Shown piece by piece: positions 1 to 6,865 of a stretch of 64,000 bases of DNA. Source of the stretch: Vibrio gelatinilyticus (GTDB lineage Bacteria > Pseudomonadota > Gammaproteobacteria > Enterobacterales > Vibrionaceae); contig NZ_JAJNNZ010000005.1 of the NCBI RefSeq assembly GCF_022836845.1, positions 186,001 to 250,000 on the forward strand. The letters run 5' to 3'. Both the position numbers and the translations under genes were made by a program. Numbering within the stretch: position 1 is the first letter of the stretch; every line of letters starts with the position of its first letter. The notes beneath the pieces are model-generated. The model searched no databases, was not told the origin of the DNA, and was given only the letters and a program-made list of their open reading frames with translations.

Positions 1-227
1 AAACCGATAACTGTGCTCCTAATTATGGTTAGCAACATAAAGTGCCAGTAATCATCTTCTTTGGTTCTTAAGTTACCTGCCGAAGTATACACGAAACCTT
101 CTTGATACTGGTCAAGTCCCCACCAAAAAACAGCTATTGCGACAAAGAACAGAATACTTTTTACAGTCCAATAGTAATTTGTACGAATAGGGTATTTAAC
201 CATTACAATTAAGCTCAGTAACCTCAT
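1..227 (-). CDS. Small membrane protein, candidate immunity protein of RHS cassette 1 (partial)
   Basis: An open frame starts at an ATG at 227 (alternative ATG at 203), eight bases after the stop of RHS cassette 1, and runs off the left edge; 75 codons are visible. After a short basic N-terminus (KYPIRTNYYW) there is a hydrophobic segment around residues 20-37 (ILFFVAIAVFWWG) and a second one begins near the edge. Position directly behind an RHS toxin-like domain is where the cognate immunity gene normally sits, and a membrane location would fit a toxin acting on the inner membrane. The immunity role is inference from position; I do not recognise the family. Confidence 0.55.
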   Translation of the reverse strand, partial: MRLLSLIVMVKYPIRTNYYWTVKSILFFVAIAVFWWGLDQYQEGFVYTSAGNLRTKEDDYWHFMLLTIIRSTVIG

Positions 228-234
228 GATAAAC

Positions 235-1155
235 CTACTTTTCATTTGAATTTTCTTTATTATTTTCTACGGTATTAACATCTGAATTTAACTCATTCTT
301 GATGATTGATTTAACGGTATCTTCAAAAATCAAGTAAGGTGCTGATTCGTCTAAATCAATCGCATCTGAAACTACGGTTTTCAACGGTTTAGGTAATAGG
401 TGCATGCCTGTTTCAATTGAAACGTGTTTCACCGTATTTTGGACAGGCTTTTCAGATGTTGCTGCCTCTAGTATTCCGACAAAATAACTACCAGCTCCAG
501 CAATACCAGCAACTTTTAATCCGGCAAGTCCAGTGAATTTGTATGAGGCTAACGCAGCAGTAGAAACAGTGTCCAATACCACAACTGCACCCTTAGAGGC
601 AGTGTTAATCACAGGTCTTATTTCATTTTGGTAACCATCCTCTAAACGCTCACCATAAGTCATATGTGCTCTTGAACCAACACCATCAAGGCTGTCGGCT
701 ATTTGCTGCTCGGTATACTGAATCTCTCCTTCTGGCTGACTAGAAGAACTACTAAATGCTCCCTCAGTCATACACAAACCCCATGGGTCGATGTATCGTA
801 ACGGATTCCCACTCACATACCCATACGCTAACTGCTGGCTTGGGTCATTGAGTAACTGCGCTGTATTTAATCCAGTAAATCGCATCAACTCATTCTGAAT
901 CTCTGCTGGCAGATATGTGTTCTTGAGGTTCCAGTAATCGGGGTGTTGGAATCTATGCGTATGAGGGTTATACCAACGCGCATCCATTTGTACTAAACCC
1001 GTGTTACTTTCTGTGAACTTACCCGTGTATTGATACGGCATAAGCTGGTTGAGCTGATGGTTAGCATTCACGGTGTCATTCTTCTTCCAGAACGCTTTGT
1101 CGTTGTCTTTACGATAGACCTCACCAAATGGCGTGTAGAAAAAATAAAGGCACAC
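235..1155 (-). CDS. Orphan RHS C-terminal cassette 1 (RHS core tail plus toxin-like domain)
   Basis: The first 125 or so residues are the end of an RHS/YD-repeat core, with FYTPFGEVYRK, MDARWYNPHTHRFQ, RFTGLNTAQLLNDPSQQ, YGYVSGNPL and the terminal DPWGL junction at which RHS proteins are processed. The remaining ~180 residues are unique and contain a hydrophobic glycine/alanine stretch (about residues 195-225), which suggests a membrane-acting toxin. A full RHS protein is over 1,000 residues, so this is a tail fragment without its own N-terminal shell or delivery domain. The frame begins inside the terminator of the preceding gene. It probably acts as a donor or silent cassette, expressed only after recombination onto a full RHS gene. 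Toxin activity is inferred. Confidence 0.75.
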   Translation of the reverse strand: MCLYFFYTPFGEVYRKDNDKAFWKKNDTVNANHQLNQLMPYQYTGKFTESNTGLVQMDARWYNPHTHRFQHPDYWNLKNTYLPAEIQNELMRFTGLNTAQLLNDPSQQLAYGYVSGNPLRYIDPWGLCMTEGAFSSSSSQPEGEIQYTEQQIADSLDGVGSRAHMTYGERLEDGYQNEIRPVINTASKGAVVVLDTVSTAALASYKFTGLAGLKVAGIAGAGSYFVGILEAATSEKPVQNTVKHVSIETGMHLLPKPLKTVVSDAIDLDESAPYLIFEDTVKSIIKNELNSDVNTVENNKENSNEK

Positions 1156-1183
1156 ACCTTTATTTTGGTGAGTGCCTTTATTT
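1139..1183 (-). terminator. Rho-independent terminator after immunity gene 2
   Basis: A perfect 12-bp inverted repeat (arms 1142-1153 and 1172-1183) is followed on the minus strand by a run of T ending at 1139. It lies 15 bases beyond the stop of the 85-residue membrane protein and directly abuts the conserved start of RHS cassette 1, so it both ends one cassette and marks the edge of the next. Confidence 0.8.
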
Positions 1184-1197
1184 GATGTATTCGGTAT

Positions 1198-1455
1198 TTA
1201 TGGCTTAGTCGACAACATTTTACTAACTGCAATTAGATTTACAATAAGCATCGCCAACCAGAGTCCAAAGTCCAACCATGAAACTTCTAAACTATTCTCT
1301 TCCAACACCGAGAATAAGCCTCCTACAATGATCAACTGGAAAATATAGATATATAAAGAGTACTTCTTTCCTGAACGATGCATTGATACGAGCTTTCTCG
1401 ATGAATAGTACAAAATCACTAAAATTATTGAAAAACCAATTGTAATACTAGTCAT
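1198..1455 (-). CDS. Three-helix membrane protein, probable immunity protein of RHS cassette 2
   Basis: An 85-residue protein of mostly membrane: hydrophobic segments at about residues 5-18, 35-50 and 58-75, with basic residues between the first two (SSRKLVSMHRSGKK). I start it at the ATG at 1455, which overlaps the RHS stop; a GTG at 1464 is an in-frame alternative. Overlap with the toxin gene and separate termination are typical of toxin-immunity pairs. A membrane immunity protein fits the hydrophobic pore-like toxin domain encoded just upstream. The pairing is inferred from position, and no family name is claimed. Confidence 0.65.
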   Translation of the reverse strand: MTSITIGFSIILVILYYSSRKLVSMHRSGKKYSLYIYIFQLIIVGGLFSVLEENSLEVSWLDFGLWLAMLIVNLIAVSKMLSTKP

Positions 1456-2125
1456 CACACTCACTTCTTAATAGGGATACCGTTGATGATGTAGTGCCTA
1501 CGATATCTACAGACAATGCAACACCACCAGTTTGTTTTATTGCTCTCTCTAATTGCACAGGATCTTTTTTAATAAACAAAGGTTTTGCAACATTGCCTAA
1601 TTCATTAACTTTCGGCACGAGTCTACTCAATCCGTACACAGATCCAGTCAAATCCAAACCATAGCTAATGCCTTCTGCCCACGGTTCACTAACGACATTT
1701 TCTAGTGCTTTTTGAGTCACAGTTTTGTCTTCCGTAATCGCTGCAACTAAATTATCTACTCCTTTAGCTGCTACTGCGATACCGACCGTAATGCCTAGTC
1801 CTCCGCTCCCGTAAGCAATTGCAAAACCACCTACTATTTGACCCGCTGCTCCTACAACATTACCTGCTGTAACCAGATGATCCACGAAATCATCAAACGT
1901 CGCCAACCCAAACGGATCCGCCCACTTCAACGGATTCCCACTCACATACCCATACGCCAACTGCTGGCTTGGGTCATTGAGCAACTGCGCAGTATTTAAG
2001 CCAGTAAATCGCATCAACTCATGTTGAATCGCTGCTGGCAAATGGGTGTTTCGCAAGTTCCAGTAATCGGGTTGTTGGAATCGGCTGCTGTGCGGGTTGT
2101 ACCATCTAGCGTCAAGCTGAACCAA
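1448..2125 (-). CDS. Orphan RHS C-terminal cassette 2 with DUF4225-like toxin domain
   Basis: Residues 1-75 are RHS core tail (VQLDARWYNPHSSRF, RFTGLNTAQLLND, GNPLKWADPFGL). The C-terminal ~150 residues have a long glycine-rich hydrophobic hairpin (GAAGQIVGGFAIAYGSGGLG) followed by ALENV, YGLDLTGSVYGLSRLVPK. This pattern resembles the DUF4225 domains at the ends of Pseudomonas and enterobacterial RHS proteins, which are thought to act on membranes; assignment is from memory of the pattern, not a search. The true core continues upstream to about 2310 but is broken by a frameshift. The 3' end overlaps its probable immunity gene. Confidence 0.75.
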   Translation of the reverse strand: MVQLDARWYNPHSSRFQQPDYWNLRNTHLPAAIQHELMRFTGLNTAQLLNDPSQQLAYGYVSGNPLKWADPFGLATFDDFVDHLVTAGNVVGAAGQIVGGFAIAYGSGGLGITVGIAVAAKGVDNLVAAITEDKTVTQKALENVVSEPWAEGISYGLDLTGSVYGLSRLVPKVNELGNVAKPLFIKKDPVQLERAIKQTGGVALSVDIVGTTSSTVSLLRSECDD

Positions 2126-2310
2126 GCCCGTATTACCGTCGGTATACTTGCCCGCCTCTCTACCTAAAGAAAGTGGTACGGCATTAACTGTCCCAGTTGC
2201 CTATTGGCGTTCACCCCTGAGTTTATCTTCCAGAACGTCTTGTCGGTATGTTTGCGGTATACCTGACCAAACGGGCTGTAACCCAAGCGCATGGCTTGGC
2301 GGCTTGTTTA
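2126..2310 (-). pseudogene. Frameshifted 5' part of RHS cassette 2
   Basis: Reading the minus strand from about 2310 gives MRLGYSPFGQVYRKHTDK, then FWKINSGVNANRQ and LMPYHF, and then a TAG. In another frame SLGREAGKYTDGNTG joins the downstream RHS core. Restoring one T in CACTTTCTTTAGG reunites the frames as PYHFSLGREAGKYTDG. The fragment is therefore a once-continuous RHS core tail that lost one base. The same lesion is present in cassette 3. Confidence 0.7.
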
Positions 2311-2364
2311 AACTCTAGGCGACAGTTCGCACAACCAGATTAAGCAACTCCAACAAACATAAAA

Positions 2365-2387
2365 TGGCCTAGCGAAAAGCTAGACCA
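2365..2387 (-). terminator. Conserved inter-cassette hairpin, copy A
   Basis: TGG-C-CTAGC / GCTAG-A-CCA forms an 8-bp stem with one C-A mismatch and a GAAAA loop. On the minus strand it is followed by TTTTATG, so it can terminate transcription from the immunity gene ending at 2458. Near-identical copies lie at 3858 and 5100, each in a longer conserved block that starts with TAGGCGAC. Confidence 0.7.
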
Positions 2388-2457
2388 TCTTGGGTGTTGG
2401 AACAGTGTAAAAAGTAAGGAAATTGACTTGTTTGTTACTTTTAAATGATGCATGTTC

Positions 2458-2922
2458 CTATGATTTTAAAGGTATAAACCACCTTTTACAGGTAGTAAAG
2501 CTAACATCATGCCAAACAAATGAATCTATATCGCCACTCAACTTGTTCACTTTAGGTTTATAGTATTTTCCAATGCGTTCAAACTTTAATTGATACAATG
2601 ATATTACTTTTCCTTCATCATATGCTTTGAAAATAAAAGAGTCTTTTTTCTGATTCGAATAGCCTAAAATAATAGAGTAGGGTTTTAGCGTTAGGTCATC
2701 TGCCACCTTCTCAGTAGAGCTAAGGACTTCGATACATTCCCCATGGTTTTTACAGTCGACCAGTACGCGGAATCTATTTAAATCCCAATTAGGCTCGAGG
2801 TTAAAATAAAGCTCTGGTTTGTCATTTAATAACCCACAATAGAACCTTGCTGGTTTTGTTATAAAAAACTGCAAACAAGTAACCACACTAATCAGAACAG
2901 TAACGGTTATTAGGGTTCTCAT
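2458..2922 (-). CDS. Exported protein, probable immunity protein of RHS cassette 3
   Basis: A 154-residue protein with an N-terminal hydrophobic helix (LITVTVLISVVTCLQFF) that should export it or anchor it in the inner membrane. The rest is a soluble domain with three cysteines (FYCGLL, VDCKNHGEC) and mixed polar sequence. The start at 2922 has a GGAG eight bases upstream; ATG at 2928 is possible. It overlaps the end of the RHS cassette 3 frame by about 35 bp, the usual toxin-immunity arrangement. A periplasmic immunity protein implies a toxin acting in the periplasm or on the membrane. Family not recognised. Confidence 0.6.
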   Translation of the reverse strand: MRTLITVTVLISVVTCLQFFITKPARFYCGLLNDKPELYFNLEPNWDLNRFRVLVDCKNHGECIEVLSSTEKVADDLTLKPYSIILGYSNQKKDSFIFKAYDEGKVISLYQLKFERIGKYYKPKVNKLSGDIDSFVWHDVSFTTCKRWFIPLKS

Positions 2923-3616
2923 ACTCATAACTCCAGCTAAACTTTCTATATTCGTAAGGAGTGCCTATCTCTACATCTTTCTCAGCCCAATTAAAAGTAT
3001 CTAAAGGGTCTGAGAATGTGTCAGCGACGATTTCTCCCTTATCATTTCTATTTACAGGTGCAGTAAAAGTCAGCTTGCAAGTACTGCCACTGCATACTTC
3101 AGATTTATAGACTCCAGTATTACCCACATGCCAATCTGGACCTAAATTTCTCTCTAGATTAACATCAAACTTACCTTCACCATATTTTGCAGAACCATTT
3201 TGATGAGCTTCCAGGTTGTACGTTACCTCTGGCTGGTTCATTATTGCCTCTTTGGCTCTGTCACTAAGTTCTTTAGGTGAACCATCTGCGGATTTGTGAG
3301 TATAGTGATAGACCGCATCGGAGTTACTATCAATTACTCGATCAGGGTCATAAGTATTATTTCCGGCTACATCATAATCATATATCCCCCAACTCAAGCC
3401 CAAAGGATCAACAAACCCCAGCGGATTCCCACTCACATACCCATACGCTAACTGCTGGCTTGGGTCATTGAGTAACTGCGCTGTATTTAAGCCAGTAAAT
3501 CGCATCAACTCATGTTGAATCGCCGTTGGCAAATGGGTATTGCGCAGGTTCCAGTAATCGGGTTGTTGGAATCGGCTGCTGTGCGGGTTGTACCATCTTG
3601 CATCAAGCTGAACCAA
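2888..3616 (-). CDS. Orphan RHS C-terminal cassette 3 with unknown toxin-like domain
   Basis: Residues 1-74 repeat the RHS core tail almost identically to cassette 2 and end at VDPLGL. The last ~168 residues are unique, polar and rich in aromatic residues. They include HYTHKSADGSPKELSDRA, a histidine and acidic residues in YNLEAHQNGSAKYGEGKFD, and one close cysteine pair (EVCSGSTC). I do not recognise the fold. The domain could be an enzymatic toxin, and the exported neighbour suggests periplasmic protection. The core's upstream part (to about 3800) carries the same one-base deletion as cassette 2. Confidence 0.7.
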   Translation of the reverse strand: MVQLDARWYNPHSSRFQQPDYWNLRNTHLPTAIQHELMRFTGLNTAQLLNDPSQQLAYGYVSGNPLGFVDPLGLSWGIYDYDVAGNNTYDPDRVIDSNSDAVYHYTHKSADGSPKELSDRAKEAIMNQPEVTYNLEAHQNGSAKYGEGKFDVNLERNLGPDWHVGNTGVYKSEVCSGSTCKLTFTAPVNRNDKGEIVADTFSDPLDTFNWAEKDVEIGTPYEYRKFSWSYEYENPNNRYCSD

Positions 3617-3800
3617 GCCCGTATTGCCGTCGGTGTAACCGCCCGCCTCTCTACCTAAAGAAAGTGATACAGCATTAACTGTCCCAGTTGTCGGTTGGCG
3701 TTCACTCCGGAGTTTATCTTCCAGAACGTTTTGTCGGTATGTTTGCGGTATACCTGACCAAACGGGCTGTACCCTAAACGTATGGCTTCGCGGCCTGTTT
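3617..3800 (-). pseudogene. Frameshifted 5' part of RHS cassette 3
   Basis: The minus strand from about 3800 again gives a YSPFGQVYRKHTDK core segment and LYHF, and then a TAG at the same place as cassette 2. The SLGREAGGYTDGNTG segment continues in another frame. The shared CACTTTCTTTAGG lesion shows that cassettes 2 and 3 derive from one already broken copy or have exchanged this segment. Confidence 0.65.
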
Positions 3801-3857
3801 ATATTCTAGGCGACCGTTAGCAAAGCCGAATTAAACCGCATCAATAAACATAAAAAA

Positions 3858-3880
3858 TGGCCTAGCGAAGAGCTAGACCA
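3858..3880 (-). terminator. Conserved inter-cassette hairpin, copy B
   Basis: Same stem as copy A with a GAAGA loop, followed on the minus strand by TTTTTTATG. It sits about 100 bp beyond the stop of the cassette 4 immunity gene, inside the same conserved block (TAGGCGAC at 3807 to GGTGTTGGAACAGT near 3898). Confidence 0.7.
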
Positions 3881-3984
3881 TCTTGGGTGTTGGAACAGTA
3901 CAAAAAGCAAGGCAACTGAGTTGTTTTTTACTTTTTAATGGTGCCTGTCCTTATTAAACCCTGTTATTAAACCCTGAAATACTT

Positions 3985-4404
3985 CTATTCTTCATTAATC
4001 TTCAATGTTAAACGTGATGGCATGATTTTATATGCTTCAGTATGTACATTTGCATACGTGATAATATATTTATCTTTATGAGTTCTATATACCTGCATTC
4101 TGATGAAACCAACGCCCTTCTCGTAATTCACTGCAATATAAACAACTATGGCTTTAGGGCTGACGTTACTTACGTTTATTACATCATAACTAATAGCCGA
4201 GCCATAGTAACCTTCGATCGCTCTAAACGTATCAACAAAAGGTCGTTTTTCAATTCCGTCAGATAAAGGCCACATTTGTTCAATTTTGCCCACCCCACCC
4301 TCTATATAGCTTTTCATCGTATGACTCAACATTAAGTCAATATCACCTTTAGCATTCACATGAAGAGAAGTAATAAAGAATAGTAATACAAGTAGTTTTT
4401 TCAT
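3985..4404 (-). CDS. Periplasmic protein, probable immunity protein of RHS cassette 4
   Basis: 139 residues starting at an ATG whose A is the last base of the RHS stop codon (TAATG), a clear case of translational coupling. Residues 1-18 form a signal peptide (KKLLVLLFFITSLHVNA). The mature part has no cysteine and alternates short beta-like segments (AIVVYIAVNYEKGVGFIRMQVYR). Export indicates protection in the periplasm. No family is recognised; the immunity role rests on coupling to the RHS cassette. Confidence 0.65.
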   Translation of the reverse strand: MKKLLVLLFFITSLHVNAKGDIDLMLSHTMKSYIEGGVGKIEQMWPLSDGIEKRPFVDTFRAIEGYYGSAISYDVINVSNVSPKAIVVYIAVNYEKGVGFIRMQVYRTHKDKYIITYANVHTEAYKIMPSRLTLKINEE

Positions 4405-4988
4405 TAATGGCACGCTTTCACTCCTTTTAGAAATACTCTTTCAAAGTTACGATTAAATTTATTAATGAGGCTGTCTGTCGTTACTATCTCCGTTACTGTT
4501 CGTGAAACTTCAGTATGAATCGGAGGTTCTAGTCCTAGGGAGGGGCCAAAAGAGCCACTATAAGCCGTATTTCCATTGATATCGGTAGACATTGAACCTC
4601 CAAAAGTTGGAGTATTTACAACAACACCTCCAGAGTATGATTCGCCACTTAGTTCCTTCGAACTACTTACTGATGGCCTAAAAGTTCCCGTAGCTTGCAG
4701 ACTAGTTGAAATTTCTGCAGATGCACTTACAGATGTTTGCTTTAAAAAGCCAATATCTGTTTCTTCTCCAAAAGTTGCATACACTCCATAACCCTCCTGG
4801 TAATGAATTCCCGCACCTACTTTGCCCTCTACAACAAACTCAAAAGCAACCAACCCCAACGGGTCAACAAACCCCAACGGATTCCCACTCACATACCCAT
4901 ACTCCAACTGCTGGCTTGGGTCATTGAGTAACTGCGCTGTATTTAAGCCAGTAAATCGCATCAACTCATGTTGAATCGCTGCTGGCAA
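4404..4988 (-). CDS. Orphan RHS C-terminal cassette 4, 5'-truncated, with beta-rich toxin-like domain
   Basis: The shortest core tail of the four. RHS homology begins abruptly at HSSRFQQPDYW near 5037, directly joined to the inter-cassette block, with a TAA just upstream; the first ATG in frame is at 4988. The core ends at VDPLGL. The unique ~140 residues are serine-, threonine- and glycine-rich with alternating hydrophobic residues (GAGIHYQEGYGVYATFG, SASAEISTSLQATG), suggesting a beta-structured domain. It has no recognisable nuclease or ADP-ribosyltransferase motif. Coupled to an exported immunity-like protein. Confidence 0.7.
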   Translation of the reverse strand: MPAAIQHELMRFTGLNTAQLLNDPSQQLEYGYVSGNPLGFVDPLGLVAFEFVVEGKVGAGIHYQEGYGVYATFGEETDIGFLKQTSVSASAEISTSLQATGTFRPSVSSSKELSGESYSGGVVVNTPTFGGSMSTDINGNTAYSGSFGPSLGLEPPIHTEVSRTVTEIVTTDSLINKFNRNFERVFLKGVKACH

Positions 4989-5099
4989 ATGGGTATTGCG
5001 CAGGTTCCAGTAATCGGGTTGTTGGAATCGGCTGCTGTGTTTGTACTTTTAGGCGACGGTTTACACAACCTGATTAAGCCGCGCCAAATGCATAATAAA

Positions 5100-5122
5100 T
5101 GGCCTAGCGAAACACTAGACCA
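5100..5122 (-). terminator. Conserved inter-cassette hairpin, copy C
   Basis: Third copy of the TGGCCTAGC hairpin (one extra mismatch in the stem), about 100 bp beyond the stop of the TPR gene on the minus strand and followed by ATTTATTATG. TAGGCGAC of the conserved block is at 5050-5057. Its presence here places the TPR gene in the same position that immunity genes occupy elsewhere in the array. Confidence 0.6.
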
Positions 5123-5171
5123 TCTTTAAGGTCGGGAAAGGTAAAAACCTCGTACTGCTATCGACGTTGCT

Positions 5172-5227
5172 CGCTTAAGGTGTGTGTCCCTTTGACTGTT
5201 CCTCCCGCTTAAGGTGTGTGTCCCTTT
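5172..5227. repeat. Two direct copies of a 22-bp repeat
   Basis: CGCTTAAGGTGTGTGTCCCTTT occurs at 5172-5193 and 5206-5227, separated by 12 bp. The second copy overlaps the stop of the TPR gene. Its end (TGTGTGTCCCTTTAATT, 5215-5231) recurs at 8392-8408. The motif is reminiscent of REP-type repeats of vibrios, but no RAYT gene is in the window. Confidence 0.7.
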
Positions 5228-6854
5228 AATTACGGAGAAGATCCTCATAAGTTACAATAAATTCATTTTTTAGCTCACTAAGAGTCTGTTGAGCTATGAG
5301 ATTAACCTTAGAACTTGGTAAATCAGGTTGTTTCCCTTCAAACCTTTCCACTACCTTATCTTTATGACTTTTAGTTGTTTGTGTCGTTATACGGCTAGTA
5401 TGAGCATAATAGGTGATCACATCCTTCCATTCCTGATGAGTTAACTCCAGAACTTCCAAATTATGTCTTAACTTTTGAGTGTACCTTTCCAATGTAAAGT
5501 GACTCTCCATTGCAAGCACTAACTCCTGCCGCTTATTTTGCTCAACCTTTTCGAATACTTCATTCAACTTAGTTATTAAAAATGTAAGTACGCTTTGACT
5601 TGGGAAGACATAAGCTAGGGTATCTTTGAACCATTCTTCAGATTCAAAGTGTGGCGTTTCTCGCCCTAACTTCCTATTAGAAAAGGAAATCATTTGCCAA
5701 GGCGCTGGTTCAAAAGGCTTAATCTCAATACTTTTTGAATATGATTCAATGGCTTCTAAATAATGACCTTTATCGAAATGCAGTCTTCCCAATTGCACCC
5801 AGGCTGCATAGGAAGAAGGGTAGTTATTAAGATAGATATTGAGATACTCTCGCCTATTTTCAAAGTCATCACTATTCAAAGACGCACCGGCTACCCACAA
5901 GCCAAACTCATTAAATGGATTCTGTTTTAAACTCTCACCTATGTGCATTTCAGCTTCAATGTGCTCTTTTTTCATTGAATGCGCCTCTGCCAATTGCATA
6001 TGAACCTCAGCAGGACTAAACCCTTTCTCTAAAAGCATATATAAAATACTTTGTGCTAGATTATAATCGGGGTTACCTTCTCCGATGCCATGATCACCAT
6101 AAAGGTCGCGTGATTTTATTAGCTCAATTTGGTTTTCTAAAACAGACCTACCATCTTGACTGTTCGAGCTTTTCCAGTACCGATCCTTAACTGCTTCCAT
6201 TTCCTCATAAGAACCACCCCAACGCACTTGATTGTCATAAATTTCCATTTTTGCGAGAGATATACTGTTTGGAAACACTTCCTTTGTCGCATTGACCCAA
6301 TTCAATCGATATTGGTCATATTCTTCTGGGAGTTTTCCAAGAGCCTCTGCTCCCATCAAGTAACCAAAAGGTAAATTCGGTTCTAAGATTGTTGCTTGAT
6401 GAAAATACTCAACCGCGTTTAGCTGAGCTTTTCTAAAATACGTCATTTGATTTAATGATACGCCCTTCGACGAAAAGTGGGTTCTCTCCACCCATCCGTC
6501 CAAAGAAATTAGGCTCCCCATGAGTATATTTGTGTGAACGCTATCTGGCTCAAGCGTAAACCAATGATTAAGAGCTTCAACTAAATCCTCGCGCAAATTT
6601 GGCGTGTCTTTATAGATTGAAAGGCATCTCTGCTCTTGTTCATAATTATCTGAAAAACCATTTCCACATGGTAACAAAATTCGATGTGCAGCTAGATAGT
6701 CTTTCGCAATAATACTCTTTCGTAGCTGGCTGATCTGGCTTGATAGGCTACTATCGATACCTGCTGTATCCTTACCCGCTCTAGCTATTCCCACTGAGAG
6801 AGCTATCAATGAAAAGGCAATACACGTATTCATTTTTAAGTAGATGTTCGGCAT
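5226..6854 (-). CDS. Exported TPR protein (DUF4034-like)
   Basis: 542 residues. An N-terminal signal peptide (IAFSLIALSVGIARA) is followed by a helical region with a recognisable TPR pair at about residues 345-385 (AWVQLGRLHFDKGHYLEAIESYSKSIEI). The segment RWGGSYEEM near residue 210 resembles DUF4034 proteins. The start at 6854 has AAGGAAG five bases upstream, and the gene lies 11 bp behind the Sel1 gene, so the two form an operon. It probably acts as a periplasmic protein-protein scaffold; its partner is unknown. It ends at a 22-bp repeat and is followed by the array hairpin, so it may belong to a vanished RHS module. Confidence 0.65.
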   Translation of the reverse strand: MPNIYLKMNTCIAFSLIALSVGIARAGKDTAGIDSSLSSQISQLRKSIIAKDYLAAHRILLPCGNGFSDNYEQEQRCLSIYKDTPNLREDLVEALNHWFTLEPDSVHTNILMGSLISLDGWVERTHFSSKGVSLNQMTYFRKAQLNAVEYFHQATILEPNLPFGYLMGAEALGKLPEEYDQYRLNWVNATKEVFPNSISLAKMEIYDNQVRWGGSYEEMEAVKDRYWKSSNSQDGRSVLENQIELIKSRDLYGDHGIGEGNPDYNLAQSILYMLLEKGFSPAEVHMQLAEAHSMKKEHIEAEMHIGESLKQNPFNEFGLWVAGASLNSDDFENRREYLNIYLNNYPSSYAAWVQLGRLHFDKGHYLEAIESYSKSIEIKPFEPAPWQMISFSNRKLGRETPHFESEEWFKDTLAYVFPSQSVLTFLITKLNEVFEKVEQNKRQELVLAMESHFTLERYTQKLRHNLEVLELTHQEWKDVITYYAHTSRITTQTTKSHKDKVVERFEGKQPDLPSSKVNLIAQQTLSELKNEFIVTYEDLLRN

Positions 6855-6865
6855 AGTCGCTTCCT

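Noticed and set aside
3277..3471. Plus-strand open frame inside RHS cassette 3
   Set aside because: Opposite strand of a well-supported RHS tail; composition (His/Thr-rich, repeated in the other cassettes) is the complement of the conserved core.
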